From positions 496,001 to 560,000 of the forward strand of contig NZ_JAUOFB010000002.1 in NCBI RefSeq assembly GCF_030542105.1: DNA of 64,000 nucleotides. The letters run 5' to 3'. Of the stretch, positions 17,670-25,920 are shown piece by piece (within the stretch, counting starts at the first letter, position 1; the number at the start of each line of letters is the position of its first letter). The position numbers were made by a program, and so were the translations under genes. The notes below the pieces were generated by a model. The model saw only the letters and a program-made list of their open reading frames with translations, had not been told where the DNA came from and ran no database searches. The stretch comes from Hymenobacter sp. BT730. GTDB taxonomy: Bacteria; Bacteroidota; Bacteroidia; Cytophagales; Hymenobacteraceae.

Positions 17670-20600
17670 TTAGAAGCCGATGTTCAGACCGAGCGTGAAC
17701 GTGCGGGGGCGTGGATAAATGGAGTTATCGATGCCATTGAAAACCTCTGGGTCTAGTCCTGAATAGTCGCTGATAACGAATGCATTCTGAACAGACAGGG
17801 AGAGGTTTACGTTCGCCTTGTCCTGGGCGATTTTGCCCACGTTATAGCCAAGCGTAATGTTCTCCATGCGCAGGAAAGAGGCATTCTCGATGTAGTAGTC
17901 AGAGAAATATTGCGCGGTGCTGAATTTGGACTCTAGCACTTCGTGATTAGCATTGCTCAGGAAGCCGGTTGAGTTCTGCGAGAAGGTAGAACCTGAGCGA
18001 ATGTTGTTGTAAACGTAGTTGTCCAGGCTGGAGCGCATGGTGAAGGCCAGGCTGGCTTTGCCATAGCTTACGTTAGAGCCAAAGCCCAACAGCCACTTGG
18101 GACGCGAAGACTTATAGCGGTAACGGTCGGAGGTATTGATTACGCCATCAGCATTACGGTCAACATATACGCCTTCCAATGGCTTGCCATCAGCGCCATA
18201 TACCTGCTGGTAAACGAAGAAGGAGTTAGCTGGGAAACCCACGGAGTTGATCTGAATGGTGTTACCTACGCCACCACCTATGCCACCGGTTTGCACACCA
18301 ATGTAATTTGGATTCTCTACGTTGGTCAGCTTGGTAATTTCGTTCTCATTGTAGTTGCCATTAGCGTTCAACGACCAGTTAAACTTGTCGCCACGAACTA
18401 CATCTACGTTCAGAACGGCTTCCACCCCACGGTTGGTCAGGTTACCTACGTTAAAGTTACCGGCGTTCGAGAGGTTAGACAAGGCAGCAACTTCAATGAA
18501 GTTGAGCAGGTCTTTGGTGTCGCGCTTGTACACATCTACCGAACCCGAGAGGCGGTTGTCCAGGAAACCGTAGTCCAGACCTACGTTGTAGGTAGTGGTG
18601 GTTTCCCACTTCAGGTTAGCATTGTAGAAGCCCGGACGGTAGGTGTTGTAGAACTGGTCGCCCAACTGATACTGAGCGCCTGTGTTACGGCTAGGCGTAT
18701 ACAGGGACAGGTAACCATACAGGCCCGAGTAGTTGGTGCCCTGGCCCAGATCCTGCTGGCCGGTCTGGCCATAGCCAAAGCGCAGCTTCAGATCAGAAAC
18801 GGCAGAAGAGCTGGCGAGGAAGTCCTCACCCTTGATGCGCCAAGCAAAAGCACCGGATGGGAAGTAGCCCCAACGGTTGCTTTCCGGAAAGCGGGATGAG
18901 CCGTCAGCCCGGAACGTGCCAGTGAACAGGTACTTGTCTTTAATGTTGTAGTTGGCACGACCGTAGAACGACAGCAGGCGATAAGCCGGGTCATAGAAGT
19001 CATTGCCCGTAATTGGCAGGGAAGCTTTCGTGAAGACTTCACCCGTAGCGGTGCGGTCATCAAAAATGAAGGTCTTGTAATCGAAGGCCTGGTAGGAGTG
19101 ACCTGCCAGCAGTTCCAAACGACCTACGCCGATTTCCTTGTCGTACTTCAAATAAGCTTCCAACAGCTTGTTGTCGTTGTCAGCAGCATAGGGGTTGTTA
19201 CTGCCTTTGCCTAGGCGGGCGCCCACAAACGTAGCCGAGTTAGGCGCTACGAAAACGGAACCGCGGCCACGCTGCACGTCATAGCCCACGTTCAGGTTGG
19301 CGCTCAGACCATCAATATACGGCAGGCGGTAGTCCAGCTGAATGTTGCCGATGCTACGCTTTACTGTGCTACGGTCGCGACGCTGGTTAATCAAACCAAC
19401 TGGGTTGCGTCCTGACAGGGTGTTGACATTGCCATCATTGTCCAGGTTTTGATAGTACCCACCGTATTTAGCCAGGCGTGGATCATTGGAATAGACCGGC
19501 TGTGTAGGATCATAAAACACGGCAGCGGCAACGGCGTCGCCGGCCGAGAAGTTGTTGTCGATCCAGGAACCTTTCAGATTCAGGGTTACGCGCAGTTTAT
19601 TATCCAGCAGGCTGGGGGTTAAGCTGATAGCGCCGGTGTAGCGCTTCAGGTCGTTCTTCAGCAACAGACCTTCCTGGTCGAGGTAGCCACCTGAAACCCG
19701 GAAAGGAATAGCGCCAGCAGCACCCGACAGGCTGATGTTGTTATCGGTAGTGTTAGCAGTGCGGAAGATTTCTTTCTGCCAATCGGTGTTGGAGTTGCCA
19801 ACAATCGATTTCTGCTGTGCGTTACCACGGCTGTTTACCAGTGCCCGATATTCCGGACCGTTCAGTACATCAACGAACTTGATAGCCTCAGAAATAGAGT
19901 TCTGTGAGCTAACATTTACGGCGAGTTTTTCACCCTGCACACCACGCTTGGTGGTAACCAGAATAACACCGTTAGATGCACGCGAACCGTAGATGGCCGT
20001 GGAAGAAGCGTCTTTCAGCACCGTGATGCTCTCAATGTCGTTGGGGTTAATCATCGACAAAGCGTTGGGCGCACCGGAAATGCTTTGGTTGTCTACAGGC
20101 ACACCGTCAATTACGATCAACGGGTCGTTGGAGGCAGAAAGCGAGGAGCCACCGCGGATACGGATGGAAGAGCCTGTGCCGGGAGCACCACCACCGGTGG
20201 TTACCTGCAAACCAGCTACTTTACCCTGCACCAGCTGCTCGGGGTTGGTTACCTGGCCTTTCACAAACTGCTTTTCCGAAATCTGCTCTACAGCACCGGT
20301 CAGGTCCTGCTTGCGCTGGGTGCCGTAACCAATTACTACGGCTTCATTCAGCAGCGTGGTGTTTTCAGAGAGATTAACGTCGACGGGGATATTTTGCCCA
20401 GCCTGAACCGTTACGTTACGGCGTGTAGTGGTAAAGCCTACGAAAGAAGCAATAACCACATGTGGGCCGGCCGGAATGTTCTGGATGGAGAACTGACCAT
20501 CGGAGTTAGTAGAGGTGCCCAGCGAGGTGCCTTCAATAAGCACTGTCACACCTGGCAGCCCTTGGGCCTTTTCGTCCACTACCCGCCCACTAATGGAGCC

Positions 20601-20681
20601 GGTTTGGGCGAATGCGCTGGTAAAACCAGTGCACAAGAACAACAGCAGAAACAGTAGTTTCAGCAGATAATGGTGTTTCAT
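17670..20681 (-). CDS. susC: SusC/RagA family TonB-linked outer-membrane transporter, 1003 aa
   Basis: TonB-dependent receptor that imports oligosaccharides through the outer membrane. Domains in order: a signal peptide to about residue 25, a carboxypeptidase-regulatory-like beta domain (ISGRVVDEKAQGLPGVTV), a TonB-box region followed by EAVVIGYGTQRKQDLTGAV, and a plug domain (IRIRGGSSL, DPLIVIDGVPVDN). A long 22-strand barrel completes the protein. The C-terminus ends in an aromatic residue (LGLNIGF), as expected for an outer-membrane barrel. This is the first gene of susCDE, with about 700 bases of noncoding DNA upstream. No sus-type regulator gene is adjacent. Confidence 0.96.
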   Translation of the reverse strand: MKHHYLLKLLFLLLFLCTGFTSAFAQTGSISGRVVDEKAQGLPGVTVLIEGTSLGTSTNSDGQFSIQNIPAGPHVVIASFVGFTTTRRNVTVQAGQNIPVDVNLSENTTLLNEAVVIGYGTQRKQDLTGAVEQISEKQFVKGQVTNPEQLVQGKVAGLQVTTGGGAPGTGSSIRIRGGSSLSASNDPLIVIDGVPVDNQSISGAPNALSMINPNDIESITVLKDASSTAIYGSRASNGVILVTTKRGVQGEKLAVNVSSQNSISEAIKFVDVLNGPEYRALVNSRGNAQQKSIVGNSNTDWQKEIFRTANTTDNNISLSGAAGAIPFRVSGGYLDQEGLLLKNDLKRYTGAISLTPSLLDNKLRVTLNLKGSWIDNNFSAGDAVAAAVFYDPTQPVYSNDPRLAKYGGYYQNLDNDGNVNTLSGRNPVGLINQRRDRSTVKRSIGNIQLDYRLPYIDGLSANLNVGYDVQRGRGSVFVAPNSATFVGARLGKGSNNPYAADNDNKLLEAYLKYDKEIGVGRLELLAGHSYQAFDYKTFIFDDRTATGEVFTKASLPITGNDFYDPAYRLLSFYGRANYNIKDKYLFTGTFRADGSSRFPESNRWGYFPSGAFAWRIKGEDFLASSSAVSDLKLRFGYGQTGQQDLGQGTNYSGLYGYLSLYTPSRNTGAQYQLGDQFYNTYRPGFYNANLKWETTTTYNVGLDYGFLDNRLSGSVDVYKRDTKDLLNFIEVAALSNLSNAGNFNVGNLTNRGVEAVLNVDVVRGDKFNWSLNANGNYNENEITKLTNVENPNYIGVQTGGIGGGVGNTIQINSVGFPANSFFVYQQVYGADGKPLEGVYVDRNADGVINTSDRYRYKSSRPKWLLGFGSNVSYGKASLAFTMRSSLDNYVYNNIRSGSTFSQNSTGFLSNANHEVLESKFSTAQYFSDYYIENASFLRMENITLGYNVGKIAQDKANVNLSLSVQNAFVISDYSGLDPEVFNGIDNSIYPRPRTFTLGLNIGF

Positions 20682-21407
20682 TAAGGAAGGGGTTGAATGT
20701 AAGGGAAAAAAATATGGAAATTCCTTCAGTTGGGCATTGGTCTTGGCATCGTAGATAAGTACTATTTGTAGGAAAAAGTACCGCTATTTAGTCAACTCAA
20801 TGTAGTGCCTCCAAGTCAAGATTTGTTAAGAATCTTCGCAAGATAAAGTTTTGCCCGCGACAAAAACAATGTCGGTCCGCCTTCGGCCTCGTATTGTAAT
20901 AAGTCTATTTTACGGGCGAAATTTCGCTGTTCCTCAATCGTTTGCTGTTCAAACACTCACGCTCCTCTTTATGTGGAAGTAAAAACCGGCCACAGCGGTC
21001 TGAATTTTTGCTGCTTGGATGAATAAAATACTGAAAATTCAGCAGATTCTAATGCATAGAGGCCTTTTTATGTATTCGGGGTGCATCATATAAGGTAAGG
21101 TGAATGTTGATGAGAGTCTCTCTGGGCTGATAGCTAAACCAGGAGCGAAAAACCGGGGAGAGAGAGAATCTGATGGTGATTTTAGGCCCCTGCCTCTGCC
21201 AATTATTTTATGAGAGCTTTCTAACGAAGCCACAAATTTGGTGCGCTTTTCCAGGCAACGGGTAGAAACAGACCTGGCAACATGGTAATCCTATTTGTAA
21301 AGTATAAGCGGCAACCAGGCTGAGGCTATTTATCGGATGAGGGAGCCAGAGAGAATTATAGTATAAGAATATACAGGGTGCGGTTGGTTTGTGTAGCTTC
21401 GCATAGT
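20682..21407. other. Long AT-rich intergenic region upstream of susC
   Basis: About 725 bases between two divergent genes with no supported coding sequence. It must hold the susC promoter; only weak TAnnTTTG-like matches were seen on the minus strand, near 20838-20869. No repeats or clear hairpins were recognised. A 64-codon open frame inside it has no family resemblance and was not called. Confidence 0.6.
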
Positions 21408-21986
21408 ATGAAACGTATTTTGTTCGCTCTGCTCGCCGGAGTGTTGCTTGCTAGCTTGAGCACTATGGCTCAGGGCCGGGGTGGAAAAGCGCCCCGCGCG
21501 CCTCGTATCAAAACGGTGCGACTGGACGACCCGGTTCTGGTATTTTACCGCGAAAAGCAGCCGGGCAACGCCGCTCAGCAGCTGGTAATGGATGCCAAGG
21601 TGTTACCCCAGGTGGCCATACTGCCGTTTGAGGAGCTCATCAACCGCCCCGATATTTACTTTGACGGCATAGATAACCGGGAACTTCCGGGCTCGGCTAA
21701 GAATAAGGACCGCATGCGTCTTGTGGGCACGTTTGGTCTCGCCACTTCCAAGCGCCAGCCTGTAGGCGACGGCCGCAGCCAGTATGTGCGCCTGCGCAAG
21801 CCTAAGCAAGGTGTTTTTTATGTTTTTCAGGATGATGCCAGCCAGTACCGCTCCCTGGTAAACGATGGCCATGGGGGTGCCCGCTTAGACTTTCAGGCCA
21901 ATGTGCTGCCCGGGCTGGACTCCGTACGGGCCGTGTATGTGCTCCGAATGCTGGAGCCCGCGCAACGCGGTGCCAGCATTCGGTGA
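21408..21986 (+). CDS. Exported protein of unknown function, 192 aa
   Basis: Not recognised. The ATG at 21408 gives a signal peptide (ILFALLAGVLLASLSTMAQ), after which the mature protein begins with a basic, proline-containing stretch (GRGGKAPRAPRIKTVRL). No cysteines, repeats or catalytic motifs stand out, and the fold is probably mixed alpha and beta. The protein is likely periplasmic or secreted. The next gene, an esterase with a glycan-binding domain, starts 47 bases downstream on the same strand, so the two may be co-transcribed. That gives the only hint to function. Confidence 0.7.
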   Translation: MKRILFALLAGVLLASLSTMAQGRGGKAPRAPRIKTVRLDDPVLVFYREKQPGNAAQQLVMDAKVLPQVAILPFEELINRPDIYFDGIDNRELPGSAKNKDRMRLVGTFGLATSKRQPVGDGRSQYVRLRKPKQGVFYVFQDDASQYRSLVNDGHGGARLDFQANVLPGLDSVRAVYVLRMLEPAQRGASIR

Positions 21987-22033
21987 CCTTTGCTCCAGTT
22001 CTTACTTTTCCCTTACCCGCTTCAGCACTGCGC

Positions 22034-23452
22034 ATGAAACACCTTTTTGCCTCTGCGGCACTTTTCCTGACGGTATCCATGGCACAAGCCCAGGTTACCT
22101 TTAAGTTGACTGCCGTGCCCACGACAACTCCCGCCGCCGATGCCATTTACATTGCTGGCTCTTTTAATGGTTGGAACCCTGGCACCACGGCCCTTACCAA
22201 GAACCCCGATGGCACCTACCAGGTAACCCTGCCCAAAAGTACTGGCGCTATTCAGTTTAAGTTTACCCGAGGCTCTTGGGAGAAAACGGAGACCGATTCC
22301 AAAAACAATGATGTAGCCAACCGCACCTATACCTTTGGAGCGTCGCCGGCCACTGTAGAACTGCAGGTGCAGAATTGGAAAGACCTGGGCGGCGGAACAA
22401 CAAGCTGCGCCAGCACCGCGCTGCAGCCCAATGTGCAGGTGATCAGTACCAGCTTTGCTATGCCCGAGCTGAATGGCCGGACCCGCCGCGTTTTGATTTA
22501 TCTGCCGAACGACTATGCTACCTCAGCCCGTCGTTACCCGGTGTTGTACATGCACGATGGCCAGAATGTGTTTGATAAATGCACCAGCTTCTCCGGCGAG
22601 TGGGGCGTTGACGAAGCCTTGAGCCAATTGCAACAGTCTGGTCAGGATCCTACGGGCGCAATCGTTGTAGCCGTAGATAATGGCGGGAATTCGCGCCTGG
22701 ATGAATATTCTCCCTGGCGGAATGAAAAATATAAAGCCGGCGGAGAAGGGGATAAGTACGTCGACTTTCTGGCCCAGACCCTGAAGCCCTACATCGATGC
22801 CCATTTTCGCACCCTCACGGGCCGCGAGTATACCGGCATTGCGGGCAGCAGCATGGGCGGGTTAATCTCGGTGTATGCTGCCGTAAAGTACCCCGGGGTA
22901 TACAGTAAAGTAGGCGTTTTCTCACCGGCTTTCTGGTTTGCCAAGCAGCCCTTGTTTGAGTACGTGCGCAAAACCGGCTATAAACAGCCTACAAAGTTCT
23001 ATTTCATTTCGGGTACAACCGAGGATGAAACCATGGTTCCGCTAATGGCTGATATGCGCGACTCGCTACAGAAAGTAGGCTTCGACGCCGCTGATATGAG
23101 CTTCAAGCCCATGGAAGATGGCAAGCACTCGGAGTGGTTCTGGAACCGTGAGTTTCCGGCAGCATACCAATGGCTGTTTCCGGCCGCTACACCCACGGGT
23201 ACTAAGAATAGCCGAGTGGCCCTGGCTTTCAGTGCGTATCCTAACCCTACGCAAGGGCAGCTTTCAGTACAGTTGCCCGCGGGGGTGAAAGATGCTAAGG
23301 TGGAAATTCTGGATGGAACCGGCCGGCAGGTCGCCAAGGCTAAAGTGCGAAATGGCGGCACGGTGGATGTGAGCCGGCTGGCCAAAGGTTGGTACGTTCT
23401 GCGCGTAGCATCTGGCAAGGAGGTTGGGTCCCAGGCTTTTATGAAGCAGTAG
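22034..23452 (+). CDS. Secreted esterase with N-terminal glycan-binding domain and T9SS domain, 472 aa
   Basis: Three domains follow the signal peptide (MKHLFASAALFLTVSMAQAQ). Residues 20-110 resemble a CBM20/CBM48-like starch-binding domain (IAGSFNGWNP). Residues 130-390 are an alpha/beta-hydrolase esterase of the esterase D/enterochelin esterase type, with HDGQNVFD, the nucleophile Ser in GSSMGG and the base His in DGKHSEWFW. The last 75 residues (SAYPNPTQGQL ... GWYVLRV) form a T9SS sorting domain. The protein should reach the cell surface. Similar proteins are annotated as feruloyl or acetyl esterases acting on glycans; the actual ester is not known here. Confidence 0.85.
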   Translation: MKHLFASAALFLTVSMAQAQVTFKLTAVPTTTPAADAIYIAGSFNGWNPGTTALTKNPDGTYQVTLPKSTGAIQFKFTRGSWEKTETDSKNNDVANRTYTFGASPATVELQVQNWKDLGGGTTSCASTALQPNVQVISTSFAMPELNGRTRRVLIYLPNDYATSARRYPVLYMHDGQNVFDKCTSFSGEWGVDEALSQLQQSGQDPTGAIVVAVDNGGNSRLDEYSPWRNEKYKAGGEGDKYVDFLAQTLKPYIDAHFRTLTGREYTGIAGSSMGGLISVYAAVKYPGVYSKVGVFSPAFWFAKQPLFEYVRKTGYKQPTKFYFISGTTEDETMVPLMADMRDSLQKVGFDAADMSFKPMEDGKHSEWFWNREFPAAYQWLFPAATPTGTKNSRVALAFSAYPNPTQGQLSVQLPAGVKDAKVEILDGTGRQVAKAKVRNGGTVDVSRLAKGWYVLRVASGKEVGSQAFMKQ

Positions 23453-23491
23453 CCGTAATATTAAAATTTTGGCCTGTGCAGCGCTTTCTGC

Positions 23492-23521
23492 TTGCTTCAT
23501 AAAAAGGCCGGCTTACCTTTG
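23492..23521 (+). promoter_or_regulatory. trp operon promoter
   Basis: TTG at 23492-23494, a 19-base spacer, then TACCTTTG at 23514-23521, a perfect match to the Bacteroidota -7 box TAnnTTTG. It lies 32 bases before the Trp-rich leader peptide, so transcription would start close to 23527. Confidence 0.75.
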
Positions 23522-23553
23522 CATTCGCAGCCCCTCAGGCTGTCTTTCCTCTG

Positions 23554-23631
23554 ATGACAACTCAATTGACTTTGCAGGCATGGTGGTGGCCCCTCGGAAA
23601 TTCCGGACGGGACAACCTGTGCGTGCGTTAG
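23554..23631 (+). CDS. trpL: trp operon leader peptide, 25 aa with three consecutive Trp
   Basis: A 25-codon reading frame starting ATGACAACT and ending TAG, with three tandem TGG codons at 23581-23589 (AWWWPL). It lies between a good promoter and a perfect terminator hairpin upstream of trpE. This is the layout of a transcription attenuation leader: when charged tRNA-Trp is scarce, a ribosome stalls on the Trp codons and the terminator is avoided. Three Trp codons in a row are very unlikely by chance. No strong ribosome-binding site is seen, which is normal in this phylum. The antiterminator pairing is not fully clear from reading alone. Confidence 0.88.
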   Translation: MTTQLTLQAWWWPLGNSGRDNLCVR

Positions 23632-23665
23632 AGTTGTATCAATCAACTTCGCATCGACTTAACAG

Positions 23666-23696
23666 AAAGCCCGGCCGCCCGCCGGGCTTTTTTATT
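23666..23696 (+). terminator. trp attenuator terminator
   Basis: A perfect 10-bp stem (AAAGCCCGGC with GCCGGGCTTT) with loop CGCCC, followed by TTTATT. It begins 34 bases after the leader peptide stop and ends before trpE, so it acts as a conditional terminator within the leader. Confidence 0.88.
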
Positions 23697-23739
23697 GCTG
23701 CCCGGCGCTGGAACCCTCTCTCAACCACCAGCCCCGCAT

Positions 23740-25155
23740 ATGCAAACCTTCCAGCTCACCACCCGCTTCCAGCGCGTATTAGCCGATACCGTAACGCCCG
23801 TAGGCCTATACCTGCGCCTCCGCGACCGGTACCCCAACTGCCTGCTGCTGGAAAGCTCCGACTACCACGGCCAGCAAAACGCCTTCAGCTACCTGGCTTT
23901 TGATCCGCTGGCCCGGTTTGAACTGCGCGGTGGCGAGCTGGCCCTGACTTTCCCGGACGATACCACCCACACCGAAACGCTGGCGGAACCCCGGCAGGCG
24001 CTGGCACGGCTGCAGCAGTTCTCCAACAGCTTTCAGACCGAAGAAACCGGCCACGACTTCATCACCGGGGGGCTGTTCGGGTACATTGGCTACGAGGCCG
24101 TGCAGTACTTCGAGGATCTGGAGTTGAACACCGAAAAGCTGCCGGCCGGTGAAATTCCGGATATCCTGTACAGCACCTACCGCTACGTTATTGCCGTCAA
24201 CCACTTCCGCAACGAGCTGTTTGTGTTTGAGCACAACCTGGCCGGCGAGCCGACGGACGAAAGTAGCCTCACGCGCCTGGTAAACCTCATTCGCAATCCT
24301 TCGCTGCCGGATTTCAAGTTTCAGGCAGTGGGTGAGGAGCAGACCAACCAGACCGACGAGGAGTTTCTGCAGGTGCTGGCGCAGGGGCAGCAGCACTGCC
24401 GCCGCGGCAACGTGTTCCAGATAGTATTGTCACGCCGCTTCCAGCAGGGCTTTTCCGGTGATGAGTTCAACGTATATCGGGCGTTGCGCTCCATCAACCC
24501 CTCGCCGTATCTATTTTACTTCGATTACGGCTCCTTCAAGATTTTTGGCTCTTCGCCCGAAACCCAATTGTTGGTGAAAGGCCGTCAGGCTAGCCTTTAC
24601 CCCATTGCCGGCACCTTCCGCCGTACCGGCCACGATGCCGAAGACGCCGCCCTGGCCCAGAAGCTGGCCGACGACCCCAAGGAAAATGCCGAGCACGTAA
24701 TGCTGGTAGACCTGGCCCGCAACGACCTGGCCCGCCACGGCGACAAAGTGGAGGTAAAGGTGTTCCGCGAAATTCAGTTCTACTCCCACGTCATTCACCT
24801 CGTAAGTGAAGTAACGGCCCAACTGGCTCCCAAGGCTAGCTCCCTGCAGGTAGTGGCCGATACCTTCCCGGCCGGCACCCTTTCCGGAGCCCCCAAGCAC
24901 CGCGCCATGCAGCTCATTGATGGCCTGGAGCCCACCGCCCGCGGCTACTACGGCGGCGCCATCGGCCACCTGGGCTTCAACGGCGACTTCAATCACGCCA
25001 TCATGATTCGCTCCTTCCTGAGCACTGCCAACCAACTCTATTTCCAGGCCGGCGCCGGGGTAGTAGCCGCCTCCGATATCAACTCCGAGCTGCAGGAAGT
25101 GCACCACAAGTTGGCTGCCCTACGCAAAGCCTTAAAAGAAGCCGAACTGGTTTAG
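23740..25155 (+). CDS. trpE: Anthranilate synthase component I, 471 aa
   Basis: Converts chorismate to anthranilate, the first committed step of tryptophan synthesis, with ammonia supplied by TrpG. The N-terminal LLESS motif (CLLLESSDYHG) is the conserved Trp feedback-binding site. The chorismate-binding C-terminal half is complete: IVLSRRF, FGSSPETQLL, PIAGTFRRTG, MLVDLARNDL and GTLSGAPKHRAMQLID. ATG at 23740 is preferred to an upstream TTG that would lie in the attenuator hairpin. It is the first structural gene after the leader and attenuator. The LLESS motif and the operon context favour TrpE over the related PabB. Confidence 0.96.
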   Translation: MQTFQLTTRFQRVLADTVTPVGLYLRLRDRYPNCLLLESSDYHGQQNAFSYLAFDPLARFELRGGELALTFPDDTTHTETLAEPRQALARLQQFSNSFQTEETGHDFITGGLFGYIGYEAVQYFEDLELNTEKLPAGEIPDILYSTYRYVIAVNHFRNELFVFEHNLAGEPTDESSLTRLVNLIRNPSLPDFKFQAVGEEQTNQTDEEFLQVLAQGQQHCRRGNVFQIVLSRRFQQGFSGDEFNVYRALRSINPSPYLFYFDYGSFKIFGSSPETQLLVKGRQASLYPIAGTFRRTGHDAEDAALAQKLADDPKENAEHVMLVDLARNDLARHGDKVEVKVFREIQFYSHVIHLVSEVTAQLAPKASSLQVVADTFPAGTLSGAPKHRAMQLIDGLEPTARGYYGGAIGHLGFNGDFNHAIMIRSFLSTANQLYFQAGAGVVAASDINSELQEVHHKLAALRKALKEAELV

Positions 25156-25202
25156 GTAATCATAACCCCCTCCTAACTACCAACTTATAAGCCCACCCAA
25201 CT

Positions 25203-25781
25203 ATGGAACTCCTCGTTCTCGATAACTACGACTCCTTCACCTACAACCTTGTGCAAGTGCTGCGGGAGTTGGGCCACACCGATAATGTCACCATCATCCG
25301 CAACGATAAGCTGACGGTGGAAGATGTGGCCGAATACGATGCCATCCTCCTTTCCCCCGGCCCCGGTCTGCCTTCTGAAGCCGGCCTGATGCCGGAAATT
25401 ATTCGCCAGTACGCGCCCACCAAACGCATTTTGGGCGTGTGCCTGGGGCACCAGGGACTGGCCGAGAGCTTTGGCGGCAAGCTGTACAACCTGCCACAGG
25501 TACTGCATGGACTGGCCACCGAAGCGGAAGTAGTAGCCAAGGATAGAATGTTTGCCGGCCTGCCCGCCCGCTTTAAAGTCGGCCGCTACCATTCCTGGAG
25601 CGTGCGGCCTGAGTCGATACCCGACACACTGGAAGTCACCGCGCTGGACGAAAACGGCCAAGTACTGGCCTTCCGCCACCGCGAGTATGATGTGCGCGGC
25701 GTGCAGTTTCATCCGGAATCTATTCTCACAGAGCACGGCCACCAGATGCTGCGCAACTGGCTTTCCCCGGAACTGGCTTAA
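25203..25781 (+). CDS. trpG: Anthranilate synthase component II, glutamine amidotransferase, 192 aa
   Basis: Releases ammonia from glutamine and passes it to TrpE. It is a class I amidotransferase with catalytic Cys80 in GVCLGHQG and the His170 and Glu172 pair in VQFHPES, so the triad is intact. The N-terminus, LLVLDNYDSFTYNL, is typical of the TrpG/PabA group. It starts 47 bases after trpE and may also serve folate synthesis, as in many bacteria with one such subunit. A palindromic repeat lies between this gene and trpD. Confidence 0.96.
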   Translation: MELLVLDNYDSFTYNLVQVLRELGHTDNVTIIRNDKLTVEDVAEYDAILLSPGPGLPSEAGLMPEIIRQYAPTKRILGVCLGHQGLAESFGGKLYNLPQVLHGLATEAEVVAKDRMFAGLPARFKVGRYHSWSVRPESIPDTLEVTALDENGQVLAFRHREYDVRGVQFHPESILTEHGHQMLRNWLSPELA

Positions 25782-25785
25782 CTAA

Positions 25786-25882
25786 CATCCTGAGCTTGCG
25801 AAGGACCTTCTGACTGAAGAGCTACTCTGGTAACAAGGACTCGTGCTTGCCTGAGAAGGTCCTTCGCAAGCTCAGGATGACA
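25786..25882. repeat. Palindromic dispersed repeat, copy 3, inside the trp operon
   Basis: The arms read CATCCTGAGCTTGCGAAGGACCTTCT and its complement; the inner TTGC is shared by both arms and differs from copies 1 and 2. The first bases (TGT) of the left arm are missing. It lies between trpG and trpD, in transcribed DNA, where the RNA would fold into a long hairpin. Confidence 0.9.
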
Positions 25883-25920
25883 GTTTTAATAATGATGAAA
25901 TCACGCCCTATTCAACAATT

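Noticed and set aside
20838-20869. Promoter of susC on the minus strand (TTG-N21-TATCTTGC)
   Set aside because: The -7 box has two mismatches and the spacer is long. It was mentioned but not called.
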